DNA from: Myrica gale
Lineage: Eukaryota > Streptophyta > Magnoliopsida > Fagales > Myricaceae
DNA length: 64,000 bases
Direction of reading: 5' to 3'
Assembly (NCBI GenBank): GCA_963930655.1
Contig: OZ005608.1
Span: forward strand, 434,001 to 498,000
Both the position numbers and the translations under genes were made by a program. Shown one piece after another: positions 11,407 through 23,098 of this stretch. Numbering within the stretch: position 1 is the first letter of the stretch; every line of letters starts with the position of its first letter. Under the pieces are notes generated by a model. That model was not told where the DNA came from and searched no databases. It saw only the letters and a list, made by a program, of their open reading frames with translations.

Positions 11407-14273
11407 GTGAGTATGTTTACCAAATCTCAAGAGTTAGGGCATCCTTCAAATGCTCGAATGTCTTTGTTGAGTCATTCAATTATTGATGTAATAAACTCTT
11501 CTTTACATCACTGTAATGTCTGTCCTATGGCTAAACAACGCAGGTTATTTTTTCCTATATCTACTACTCGAACCAAACTTCCTTTTGAACTAATTCATTG
11601 TGATTTGTGGGGACCATTTGCAATCCCTGATCACAATGGTATTAGGTTTTTTCTTACCATTGTAGATGACTATACACGGTGTACTTGGGTGCATTTGCTT
11701 CAAACCAAGTCTCAAACTTCAAGTTATCTTAAATCTTTCTTTGCCTTTGTTAATACTCAATTCAATCTTAAAGTTCAGACATTCGTACTGATTTTGGATC
11801 TGAATTTCATCTTTCTGATCTATTAGCATCACAAGGCATAATTCATCAAAGGTCTTGTGTGGAAACCCCACAACAGAATGGTCATGTTGAAAGGAAGCAC
11901 CAACATTTGCTTAATGTTGCTCGTGCCCTTCGTTTTCAGTCAAATTTACCTCTCATTTTCTGGTCTGATTGTATTCTCTCTGCTGTTCACTTGATCAATC
12001 GTTTACCATCTTCATTACTTCACAACAAAACTCCTTTTGAAATGCTCTATAACTATGTTCCTGACTATACACATTTGCGTGTCTTTGGCTGTCTGTGTTA
12101 TGTTTCTACTTTGACTAGGCAGCGTCATAAATTTGATTCTAGAGCTGATTCTTGTGTCTTCATTGGCTATCCACTTGGTACTAAGGGTTATAAAGTCTAT
12201 AACCTTCAAACTCATAAAATTTCTATCTCTCGAAATGTTGTTTTTCATGAGAATTATTTTCCTTTTAAACACATTTCTCTTCATACTGATATCAGTGTTT
12301 TACCAAATGTTATTCCTGATCCTCATGATCTCACTGACATTATGCTTCCTGCTAATGTTTCCCAGTCTTCATCTTCTTCATCTGACATTTCAGTTTCTAT
12401 CTCATCTCCCAAAACTTCACTTGAGTCATCTACTTTAGACTCCAATGATTCACAGTCTATTCCTCCTCTCATATCAGTTCCTTTTGATGATAATTCTGCA
12501 TCTCTTCCTTCTGTTTCTCCTAATCCTATTCGAAAATCTTCTCGAATTTCAGTAAAACCTAAATACTTGGATGATTATCATTGTCAATTAGCTGTTAACT
12601 CTTTGGTTTCATCAAAGCTGTCCAATGTGCCTGGTTCTTCTTCATCTGGATTACCCTATTCAATTCATGCTTACCTTGATTATGATAAGCTTTCTACCTC
12701 TCACAAAACCTTTGCTGTCTCTGTAAGTTCTCTTACTGAACCTTCCACTTTTAAGTCTGCTGTTGTTTCGGCTGATTGGAGAGCAGCCATGGCAAAAGAA
12801 ATTGAAGCTTTAGAATTGAATAACACCTGGACAATATGTGATCTACCTCCTGGTCATATTCCAATTGATTGTAAATGGGTGTACAAGCTGAAATTTCGAG
12901 CAGATGAGTCCATAGAAAGGCATAAGGCACGGTTAGTTGCCAAAGGCTTCACTCAGAAGGTGGGGTTCGATTATTTTGAGACTTTTTCACCTGTGGCTAA
13001 GTTGACAACAGTGAGAGTCCTCTTAGCAGTTGCTGCATCTAAGTGTTGGCACATTCAACAAATGGATGTCAACAATGCCTTCTTACATGGGGATCTTCAT
13101 GAAGAGATTTATATGCGATTGCCTCCTGGTTTTTCTCCACAGGGGGAGTCCAAAGTTTGCAAGTTAAATAAATCCTTATACGGCTTGAAGCAAGCCTCAA
13201 GGCAATGGTTTCTCAAATTCTCTGATTTTTTACTAGCTAATGGCTTTGTTCAATCTAAATCCGATTATACTCTCTTTACCAAGGTTTCTGCAGGCTCTTT
13301 TCTTGCCTTACTTGTGTATGTAGATGATATCATTCTTACTGGTAATGATATTGATTCCATCAATGCTTTTAAACTTATCATTGATAACAAGTTCAAGATC
13401 AAGGACCTTGGTAAGCTCAAATACTTTCTCGGATTAGAGGTAGCACATTCCTCGACTGGAATTTCTCTATGTCAGAGAAAATTTGCCCTTGATATACTCA
13501 CAGATTCTGGTTTTCTTGGTGCTAAACCTGTCTTGACTCCAGTTGAACAAAATCTCAAATTAGCCAAAGATTCGGGTGATCTACTCTCAGACCCTGCTGA
13601 ATATCGTAGGTTGGTTGGCAGGCTTCTCTACTTAACTATCACTCGGCCAGATATCTCATATGCTTTACAGTTGCTTTCTCAGTATATGGATCAGCCTCGA
13701 GATTCTCACTTGGCTACAGCTCATCGTGTTCTCAGATACATTAAGGGCTCTCCTGGTCAAGGGTTATTCTTTCCTGCTCATAGTTCTTTGCATCTTAAAG
13801 CCTTCACTGATTCCGATTGGGCTGGCTGTGTGGATACACGCAAATCAGTAACAGGCTTTTGTGTTTTCTTAGGAGATGCTTTGATCTCTTGGAAATCCAA
13901 GAAGCAAACCACTGTATCTCGATCTTCTGCAGAGGCTGAGTATCGGGCCATGGCCTCTACATGTTGTGAGCTTACTTGGCTCAAATATCTCTTGGCTGAT
14001 TTACACATTTCACATCCTCAACCTGCTCTTTTGTTTTGTGATAACTTGGCTGCTCTTCATATTGCTGCCAACCCTGTTTTCCATGAGCGTACTAAACACA
14101 TTGAATTGGATTGTCATATTGTTCGTGAGAAGATCCAAAATGGTTTGTTGCGTACTCTACATGTTAGATCCAACCATCAGCTTGCTGATCTATTTACCAA
14201 AGCTTTAGCTTCTGATTTGTTTCACTCTTTGTTATCCAAGATGAATGTTCTTAACATTTATCATTCATCTTGA
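11407..14273 (+). pseudogene. Ty1/copia retrotransposon pol, truncated and frameshifted
   Basis: This is the 3' two-thirds of a copia polyprotein. The first frame (11407-11826) has the GAG-pre-integrase zinc finger remnant (LGHPSNAR, then CNVCPMAK) and the integrase core with HCDLWGPF and VDDYTR. A one-base deletion near 11782-11786 shifts the frame. The second frame (11835-14273) continues the integrase (PQQNGHVERKH), then reverse transcriptase (RLVAKGFTQ, LYGLKQASRQW, YVDDIILTG) and RNase H (TDSDWAGC, SAEAEYRA, CDNLAAL, KHIELDCH), ending after LFTKALAS. Gag, protease and the 5' LTR are missing. Apart from the frameshift and truncation the catalytic motifs are intact, so it decayed recently. 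Confidence 0.92.
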
Positions 14274-14646
14274 GGGGGAGTATTACAGAAGCTATAATTG
14301 TTAAGCTGGTTGCTGAGCTGGTCAATGAGCTGGTTGCTGAGTTGGATTAACTTCTCTGTTATAATAGAGTGGCTACGCTGGAATTCAGTTAGTTAGACAG
14401 TTAATTTGTTAGATCAGTTTGTTAGTCATAGTTGTTAACTCAGTCGAGCAATGTAAATTCTATATATATGTACATGTTGTAATAGAAATGTAAGTAGATT
14501 GAAATATACAGAAGCATTTCTTCATTCCTCTGTTTTTCATCCTACGTTTTCTCTCTGTTATTCATTCTTGATTTCTCGATCGGCCACTTCTTCCACCCCT
14601 CCCATTTCTCTCCCTTCAGCGAACCTGAACATCTTGCTGCCTAACA
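14274..14646 (+). mobile_element. Polypurine tract and probable 3' LTR of copia element
   Basis: Directly after the pol stop comes a polypurine tract (gagggggag, 14273-14281) followed by LTR-like sequence. It has a repeated gctggttgctgagctgg motif, a TATA-like tatatatatgtacatg near 14461 and a pyrimidine-rich U5-like region, ending near 14646 (ctaaca). No matching 5' LTR is seen upstream, so the right boundary is an estimate. Confidence 0.6.
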
Positions 14647-17600
14647 TATCCTCTTTAATTTATAATCGACTAGCTAGAGCCTAGTGGACCATCGAGAATT
14701 TGCACCGTCGTGCTCAAGGTCTATAGCATAGAACTTGCATGACGCCGAGCGAAGCCAAAATTAATAACATAATCAATCAATAAGTTAACGGGTAATTTTG
14801 CTTAAATTCAGCCTTAGTACTCGTCGTCAGTACTTGTCGTGTTGAACAAAAAGGTGGCGCAGCATGCCTGTTGTGCACGCGTTACTAGCTAACATTGTTA
14901 GTGGCTAGCTACTTCAAACTGTACGTACATCGTGGAAGAGGCCTGCAATATGCGCGACAAACATATTTGTCGTTCGGCTCTAGACTTCTCACCTGGTTCA
15001 AAGTGGTTAAGCTCTTTTTTGGTAATTTTGTTCGACTTGGAACATCTCAAGTAGATGTAATACGTACGTCACATGTACAAAACATTTGCACATTTGCTCT
15101 CGTTTTCTAAACTCTAAAGGTGGTGAAGCATTTTTTTGGTAATTTGGCTTGATTGAACTCGAGTAGCTCATAATTACGTACGTCATGTCGTCATATATAT
15201 GTACAAACCATTTTGTACTTTTGCTCTATTTTTCTTGTAAAGGTTGCAAGTGGTGAAGCAATTTTTTGGTAATAATTTAGTTCAAATTTGTAGATATAGA
15301 ACGTAACATCATGTGAAAAACATTTTGTATTTCTCGGGCCGGCCGGTCAATGGCGTATGTATAAGGCCAAACTAAATGTTGCGTGAAGAACCGCTATATA
15401 TATAATTCATTTGGAATTTCTAGTCATCGATCATCAGAAAATTTCCAAATAATTAAAATATTGATGAGAAAATCTTGTGCTGAATGCGTGAAGCGTTGTA
15501 GCTATATATCTCTTTCCATTTGAGAAATTTGCAAGGTGAAAGTCATATTCTATTATATAAGATTCGAAAAGGTGGGGCCTCCTTTAAACCATGTACGTTG
15601 ACTCTAGTTCCACAATTGTATTTAGAAGGAAAGATGAAAGCTGGGATTTCCATATATCTATCTTCTAACCATCGAAAAACTCCGCCTAGAAATTCCATCA
15701 AGAGCTTAATTAGTTCCAAAATTGAAAATGATCCGATACGCCCACGTGTGACATAGGCAAGACTCATCTTGCACAAAGGAAAACAACAAAACAGCAACAG
15801 CAACAGCAGGATAATTAAACAAAAGGAAGGAATTAGGAAAGAAAAATACCCTTAAAATGTCCGTTACCTCATGCTTGATGTCATCTGAGATCATGATTAA
15901 GACATCATAATGTCTATTTATCGCACAACATATAGTTTAGAATAACACAACTGATCACAGAGTTTATAGGCTAGAAGCATGAAGTACTGTCTTGATTGAA
16001 AACAGCCTTATGTGGTGGACATTTTCGGGTGATCTCCATTTTTTTTTTTGTCAAGGGTGGCTCTGGGGTTTGGGGTATAATGGTATATTTCGTAATTAGT
16101 TAAAAAGAAGCTGGTTGATCCCGAAGAATCCAAGGAAAAAAATAAAACTAAAAGGGGAGGAATCAAGAAGTGGGAAAGAAAGAAATTGAGTAGAGAAGTT
16201 CATGAATATACACCTACTCCCACTCGCAATATGGTTGTCTCCATGCTGATACCAGCTAGCTGTATAGGCTTTCCTTCGTCGTGCATGCAGGACCCACTGT
16301 TTTTAAGCTTCTCTCTATTTTTTTTTTCTAGCAGCGAGTTCACTCGATCGATTATTGTCTAGTACTTGACCATCTTTCGTAAACGTCCCTCTATTGATTA
16401 TGGGTTTTATTTGGTTGTCTAAAACTGTTTCGGTTTGTGTCCTAAAAGGATATTCTAATAATACCCCATTTCAAAGTGAATGCAATGGACTGATGCATAA
16501 GATCATTATGATTATGCAGTAAATCCAATATTGCGTTTTTACACCTTAGCTGCATAAAATTACGATTATGCAGGAAATCATTGCACTTAGGTTGGAAAAT
16601 CTTTTGCATGGACTAGGAAGTTTTGAGAAAACCCCACTTCCAGGATTAAATCCATATAAATGAGAGCTAATTAATTTGCATAAAACCTAAAATATTATAT
16701 TTTCCCCATATATATATATATTTAAAAAGCTAAGTCCCATTTCTTTCTATAGATCGAAGGGGAATTAAATTTCTATTCTCCTAGAGAAAAAGTTCAAGAC
16801 TGCCCTATTGAAGGCTACCTAGCCAGTGAGGAGAACGGGATAGAAGATTCGTGTTCTCCATTTAATCGCATAAAAGAGTACTGCCGCGCGCAGGCATTTA
16901 TGATTATGGAGAGTAAATTAATTGTAGTGTTATAGCTTAGCATGGCTGCAAAATGTTCCCTTGTTGTCTTTCTAGCTATAGCTTAATTACCTTTCAGGTA
17001 CGAATTGGGAATATCACATTTGTTGATGGTATTGAATTACTAATAATATATATGTTGTCTTTGTGTCCGCTATTTAGGCCTTGAAGACGCAAAGATGTGG
17101 CCCTCCATATATGGTGACAAATATGACTTCTCTAGGCAACAAATATTCAAATCTACCAGCGACACTGCGTTGACAAATGCCGCATTATTAGACGTATGTA
17201 TACGGGTGTGGGTTCATGTGCCAGTTCCTGCCTCTCCTATGCCGAGATTGCCCAGTTGTGAACGCAAACCCCTTCTGATCTAGACCTCGTGCCGTTTTCC
17301 TCTGTATCGCTTTCCACACTATCCTTTAGTAGAAGTATTTAATTTCTACACCGCTGGGGAAATAATTACTCTCCGACTCCGTTTCTCTCGCAAACACCCA
17401 TGTACCTCGCCGGTCGCGAATTTGTCTTCTCTTTCTCTATTTTATATATCTTCCAGTTTCTTCTTTGAGATAGTTTCTTTCTAAGATGGAAGTACGTTCC
17501 TAGGGACAAAAGGCCGTATGCTTAGCTCTTTATCTACCCTCTTGCTTCTCAGGTTTCAGTTACAGCGGCCAAGAATGAGAGCCACGTTCACTATGGCGCT

Positions 17601-17671
17601 TAGGCCTTTTGTAATATGTCTTGCCCTTTTAACATAAAAATCTCTTGTAAGTTTTCACAGCAGCTAGCGGC
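14647..17671. other. Intergenic region upstream of second SAUR gene
   Basis: No supported gene. It contains the three-fold degenerate repeat at 15000-15340 and A/T homopolymers. The segment around 17076-17220 resembles the region upstream of the first SAUR gene (shared ttgaagacgca and gcgttgac blocks), so the proximal promoter is likely here. Confidence 0.5.
15000..15340. repeat. Degenerate tandem triplication, about 120-bp period
   Basis: Three successive segments each contain gtggt-(g/t)aagc, a ttttttggtaat block, an (a)cgtaacatcatgt or tacgtacgtca block and aaacat/accattttgtatt. They begin near 15000, 15118 and 15240. The copies are diverged, so the duplication is old. Confidence 0.6.
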
Positions 17672-18172
17672 ATGGATGCTGAGAAGGAGAAGGGGAAGAA
17701 AAATATGATTGTTAAGACATGGGAGCGCTGCCAGTCATTTGGAGCTCTCAACAAGATGCTGTCTTCGCCGAGCCCTAGAAAGTCTCTGAGAAAAACCAAA
17801 TCATGGGACAGCACCATCAAGCCATATGTGGACGAAGCGCAAAAGAAAAAGTGCAAAGTGGCTCCGCAAGGTTGCTTCTCAGTCTACGTTGGACCCCAAA
17901 AGCAACGATTTGTGGTCAAGATCGAACTTGCTAACCATCCGTTGTTCAAGATGCTGCTAGAGGATGCTGAATTGGAATATGGGTATAACAGTGCAGGCCC
18001 TATTTTGCTTCCTTGCGACGTCGATTTATTCTATAAAACGTTGGCAGAGATGAGTACCAGCGGCGGTAAGAATATGACTCCTGGTCGCAAGTTTCCCAAG
18101 GTTTCTGGTCCACTCGAACTCGTACTTGGCAGTCCAGCTCCGCGTTCGATGTCTGGTGATAACAAGATTTAG
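17672..18172 (+). CDS. SAUR-family auxin-responsive protein, 166 aa
   Basis: Paralogue of the SAUR gene at 2862, single exon. The core (about residues 63-127) has APQGCFSVYVG, QRFVVKIELANHPLF, MLLEDAELEYGYNS and ILLPCDVDLFYKTLAEM. It shares the lysine-rich start (KEKGKKN) and a KTKSWD motif with its partner, which supports ATG 17672 as the true start. The C-terminal tail is shorter (about 40 residues) and diverged. As in the family generally, a role in auxin-induced growth via PP2C-D phosphatases is expected but inferred only from family. The two copies are about 14.8 kb apart on the same strand, separated by transposons, consistent with an old local duplication. Confidence 0.92.
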   Translation: MDAEKEKGKKNMIVKTWERCQSFGALNKMLSSPSPRKSLRKTKSWDSTIKPYVDEAQKKKCKVAPQGCFSVYVGPQKQRFVVKIELANHPLFKMLLEDAELEYGYNSAGPILLPCDVDLFYKTLAEMSTSGGKNMTPGRKFPKVSGPLELVLGSPAPRSMSGDNKI

Positions 18173-19721
18173 GGTGCATATAGGGTTCGAAGTCCTGCGC
18201 GCACATGCTTAAGATGAATGAATTTTGAGAGCGTGTAATAGGTGTGGCTTTGTGCGCATGCAGTCTGCAATCCAACTCTCTATTTCCCCATAGCTTTCCA
18301 TCTGGCTTTCGTCTGTGTACTACTGCGTACTGCAATGTTATACGAACTGAAAAAGAATAAAATTTACACAAACTAACGTGGCAATGTATCTATTTTTACA
18401 GAACTACTCGTCAATATTGAGTGAAAATATTGGTGGTTAAGGTTTACAGTAATACAATACCACCTCTAGCTAACTAATGCGTATTCCTGATGATCAAAGT
18501 GAACATATATAGATTGCTACGCAACAACGTGCATGTACTCACAAAACAGTGGTATTGAGGTAATAATGATTAACCAAATTAATAGCTATCGATTGCAGCA
18601 ACAAGCTGGTAGTAACATGATTATCATTTTCACGAAATAAGATCGCTTAATATCTTTATTTTGTCCCTTGAGGCACTAGCTCAGACTCAGTGGTTTGCGG
18701 GCAGAACCGATCCAAGTGCTTGTCGAACTGTATCGAGCACTTGGGTGTGGGTTCGAGTCACTTCGACACCAAGCCAGTTCCAATTTACTGATATGTGGGG
18801 TCGGGTCCGTGTGCTCTTCCCAAAGAAGACTATATACATATTGTGGGGAAGGTATAACCAGCAAGTAGCTCACTGATCGACTATACTTTCTAGATATTTA
18901 TTACTTTATCAAACCCGTTTATTTCAACGAGATATCAATCAGAGATGGCGTGCATTTCTTGTCACAATTGTAATTTTCTTTTCTGTATTTGCTTGGGTAA
19001 GCACAAGTACTAGTTTTTCGTGTTACGTTGCAGCAACTGAAATCGCTATAGATCAGTCTTAATTGTTTGTTGTATTTCTTTGAGGTATTAATTAATGAAT
19101 GATAACATATATATGTTAATTAATGTACTCTTGGATAGATTATGAAGACAATATTAATTGTGTATTTGTATAGACATATTTTAGCACATATTGTACGTAG
19201 AACTAAGGTCTATAAAGCAAAAGACCAAAAGTATAGATAGCTGCCTAGCTTTTCTGATCTGAAACATAACAAGTGTTTATAGAATTTAGCACACTTAACA
19301 TTGATATCAATTAGCATTAGCGTCATGAAAACCCTTCCGTCTGAACTAAATTGCGTACTTTTAACTATACCCTCAAAGTTTTCTCTGTAAAGCAGAAACT
19401 AGAGCGCCTGCAATATCGGACCAAAAAAAGGCCGATTCGGTGCAACTGTCAACTGATGTAATTAATTGGAAATTAATAAGTAATCGGATTGTTAAGTAAC
19501 GTAACTCGTTCAAGTTTTTTTTTAAGGTTTCTTAGTGCAGTTAGGCAACCAATAACGGATGATATTATTGGACAGGATGGTTTTTGACAAAAGAAATTGC
19601 AACAAAGTCAAATTGTCTACGGGATGAATTGCTACAACTGGTGAAGGAGCTACTTAATTTGCGTTTCCAACCGTACAGTTAATGGCCGGGGTCTGGTATA
19701 CCTATTTTAACAGGACCACAT
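18173..19721. other. Intergenic region
   Basis: SAUR 3' flank, a possible SINE-like segment at 18665-18785 and otherwise AT-rich unique-looking DNA. No gene seen. Confidence 0.5.
18665..18785 (+). mobile_element. Possible tRNA-derived SINE fragment
   Basis: The A-box-like tagctcagactcagtggt (18675-18692) and B-box-like gggttcgagtc (about 18748-18758) occur in the right order. No poly(A)/T tail or target duplication could be defined, so this could be a degraded SINE or coincidence. Confidence 0.35.
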
Positions 19722-20299
19722 ATATATATATATATATATATAATAATGGTATAAATAAGAGTATTAATACCATCACTAACACCTTTACCTAAGGCTTCAT
19801 CGAAGATTGGGAAACCTGCTTCATCATGCTGTACAGCATAACGAATAAGATCACGATCTTCTTCGGTGAGATAGTTTTCCCACCATTGGCGTAAAGAGCC
19901 AGTGAAACCTGAAACAATCAAGTCAACAATATCGGAATGACTAAGGGATTGGTTTACTAAGTCTTCTTCCTCTCTTCAGATAGGTGCTCTCAACCAAGTT
20001 GAATCTGAATCAGCTTCAGATTCCGATCACCAAATTAGTGAAATTCAAGAACAATTTAATCAGTTAAATGTTCATAGGATTAAGAATTATCGTCCTAATC
20101 CAATGACCTTGACCAAGAATTGGTATAGTAAACCCACTCCTCCTGATCTTCAATTCGAAGAAAGGAATTTTCAAAGTCAATTCTCTGTTTCCTCTGACAA
20201 GTTATATGAATGGAATATTGATGGTTTCTCTGAACAAGAAATCCTTAATAAACTCCAGCATATGACTATGGTAGCAAATAGCTACTTAGTAAACCAATC

Positions 20300-20332
<33 letters not shown>
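19722..20332. mobile_element. Endogenous pararetrovirus (florendovirus-like) relic between TA repeats
   Basis: Two coding remnants of one caulimovirid-like polyprotein lie head to head. The minus-strand piece (about 19743-19952) encodes a segment with a G-x2-R-Q-W-W-E-N-Y-L-type motif. The plus-strand piece (about 19970-20302) encodes the region that normally precedes it (conserved W-Y and P-T-P-P-D). The two share an 18-base stretch, tttactaagt side versus acttagtaaa side, in opposite orientation. The composite is bounded on both outer sides by (TA)n tracts (19722-19742 and 20303-20332). Integration at TA dinucleotide repeats and inverted rearrangement are known for endogenous caulimovirids. 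No complete domain remains; it cannot encode a virus. Confidence 0.6.
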
Positions 20333-20335
<3 letters not shown>

Positions 20336-21119
20336 TCAGTTTTATCAATTAATCTTTTTCATCGGCTCCAGTTGACTTCAGGAAACAAAAAAAAAAACGA
20401 GTTTCTTGCTTGAATTTCAACTGGAATAAACCAAATTATACGTGTAGAAAACTTTAAAAGAAGCAGGAAGACAAGTGATCTTGACGTTTCGGGTTCAAGT
20501 TCAACTTTCAGACCTTCTATAAAACAGAAACAAATTACGCACAAGAAACCTTTACCAACACTCTTATCCAACCTGTGGAGTAAAAATGTTATAAATTATT
20601 TGTATATTTGCGGTGAATATAATTAGTGTCTGCATGATTCTTGATCATTTCTGATAACCAGCAGCCGAGCTATTGGTTTTTACTGCGAGGGTTGGGTTCT
20701 GGAGCTTTAAGGCTTTAATTCTAGCAATCCAAACAATCGTGTAAAATTCTATTCTAGATAGATCAATACTTTTGAAAGAGAATGGAAAAACTTCTTATTC
20801 AAGTCATTGACAAACTACAGAAGAAAATCGGATGCATAAGTTCACAGATCCCTTTCTAATGGAAATATTATATATTGAACTCCAACTTAATTAGAGTCCA
20901 TACATAAAGAACCTCCATTCTAGAGCCTTTTTGTCTCAAATAGAATGACCCAGTACTGTCACTATCTGGATTACGCTGGACTATATGGTTCTCTTCGGGA
21001 TCAGCAGTGGCTTGAAACTCGATTAGGCCTATGAATTTAACCCCCACCTTCTTGAAACGAATAACACAAGCTAAAACAAATGCTTCAGTGAAAGAAAATC
21101 CAGGATTTTCATGAGCTCT
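20333..21119. other. Intergenic region, 3' flank of acyltransferase
   Basis: Downstream flank of the minus-strand BAHD gene; its 3' UTR probably lies in about 20850-21119. Nothing else identified. Confidence 0.5.
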
Positions 21120-23098
21120 TCAAATCTGCATGAGCTTTTCAAAGATTGCCATGGCAGAAGCTGGTAAACCCAGGAGAACATTAATGCTTTTTCTCTCATT
21201 TCCATGAGATAGGAACAGAATTACTTCCTTCTCCGGCAAAGCCACCGGCCCAGAAAAAACAGGCTTTCCCCATCCGAAGTCTATCGTGTGGAACGATAAC
21301 CTAGACCAAGTAGTGATCAGTAGGGTTGCTGCAAGAGAAGGCCTGGCTCTGGTTATTTCGAAATAGTCAATGGCGGATCTCATATAATTGTCCGTAATTA
21401 TGTTAACTGCCTTCTGAACTAGCCCAACTGCAAATGACAATGGGTTATCCAGTAGTTCAGATGCACAACATTTTGAATTTGTTAACACAATCGCATTGCC
21501 AGAGTATCCCTTTTGTATTGGTGGCTCGAATCTAGGCCGCGCATCAACAGCAAAGAGAAGCTTTGTCTGTTGATCGGGCTGCATCCTTAGTGCCTGAGTC
21601 CGAGCCCTCCAGACAAAAGCTGAGAGAGCTTCAAATGTTGTGCACTTGTCTAGAACCCCATCTTCCATGGCATTTTTCTTGAGCTGTTCAAGCTGCTGAG
21701 AGTCAAAACAGAATGAACTATAAAGCATTTCTTCTTCATAAACTTTGCTAGTCTCCGATATATCTTCAACCTCAGCAAATTCAAAGTGCTCAAACTCTAT
21801 CTTAGGTGGGTTTCGGGCTTTGAGAATGCTTCTATCAAGAACTGGTGGGACTTTTAGGGACAAGCCTCTTGCAGTTTCACCCCATGAGTTCACAAAATCC
21901 ATGGCAGCAATCCCATCACACATACAATGGTTCATGCATAGCCCAAGAACAAAACCTCCACATTTGAACCTAGTCACCTGAAAGATTGAATTAACAAAAC
22001 TACTCTTACAAAGGGTTTGATTTTAGGAATTTACACAGAGGAAAAGAGAAAGAAAGGAAACACAAAAAGGAAAAGAAGAAGGAAACAAGGTCAACAGTTC
22101 TGTTAGGTTTCTATTGTCTTCTTATTGAATAGGTTTCTCTATTGCATAAAGGAAAATGCTCTGCACTTGGAGTAGTAAATTAGATGAATATTAAAGGGGA
22201 AAAGAAGATGCTATTCTAGTATGTGTTCATTTTAGGTTGCGACAACTCAAGCAAGGCTGTCGGTAAATATGGATAGCCTATTAAACTGACGAAGTGTGGT
22301 ACTAAGAATTTAGATTGATGCAAAGATCAATTCATCATTATGATCCATCTTTCCTTCAAAATTGTCAAAGAACGATATAAAAAATGTAAACCGATTCTAT
22401 ATAATTCAAGCCTCTTTTCCCCAACTAGCCTAAGCTTCTAAAACCTTTTTATAGAGGATTCCTAAGCTCCCTCTTCTGCGTAAATAGTTAGGAAAGTTAT
22501 ACAATTGAAGCAGCAGAGATATTATTGCCCCCCCCCCCAAAAAAAAAGCAGAGATATCAGTTAAGTTAATAGGATCTTAATTATTATTTTTTTTCTATAC
22601 AGAAGCACCTCCTGAGAAGTACACTAGACTGTAGAGAATTGAAAATAATCCTCAAACCTGAGCCACGAGAGGAGGTATCTCAAGTATGTTCTTTGCGCCA
22701 GGAATGTCATAAACCAGCTTTCCAAGGGTGATCGGATCAGGCTTTGTTATGTCTGGTATCTCCTTTATTGTAGAGTCTGCTTTGGCCTCAACAAAAACAG
22801 CACCCTCCCCTGTGCAATTCACTATCAGCTTTCCTTCTGAGCTGATTGTTAAACGCCCTGCAAGTGGGTAGTAGTGGACAAGAACTTTTGACAAAGCATC
22901 CTTGATGACTTCCACGGCGTCCTCGTTGCCTTTGGAATCCGATTTAAAGCAGTAAACAGTACGAACTGCAACTGCAATGTTCTGGTCAAGGTTCGAGAGA
23001 AAGTACAGACCCTTCTCTGTTTCTTCAGCAGGACGAACCAGAGTTGGTCCTTCTTGCTTTACAATAAGTTGGGAGGAGGTAATTGTATCCTTCTCCAT
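21120..23098 (-). CDS. BAHD acyltransferase, omega-hydroxypalmitate O-feruloyl transferase-like
   Basis: BAHD enzymes transfer acyl groups from acyl-CoA in the cytosol; the closest subgroup I recognise (HHT/ASFT/DCF type) feruloylates omega-hydroxy fatty acids or alcohols for suberin and cutin. Two exons: 22658-23098 (147 codons) and 21120-21977 (285 aa plus stop), with a 680-base GT-AG intron. The product is 432 aa, the usual family length. The start matches the family pattern (a [21 protein letters not shown] block near residue 18). HCMCD at about 164-168 is the catalytic HXXXD motif at the start of exon 2, and DFGWG at about 380-384 is the second conserved motif. Both are intact with no frame disruption. 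The exact acyl donor and acceptor cannot be read from sequence. Confidence 0.92.
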
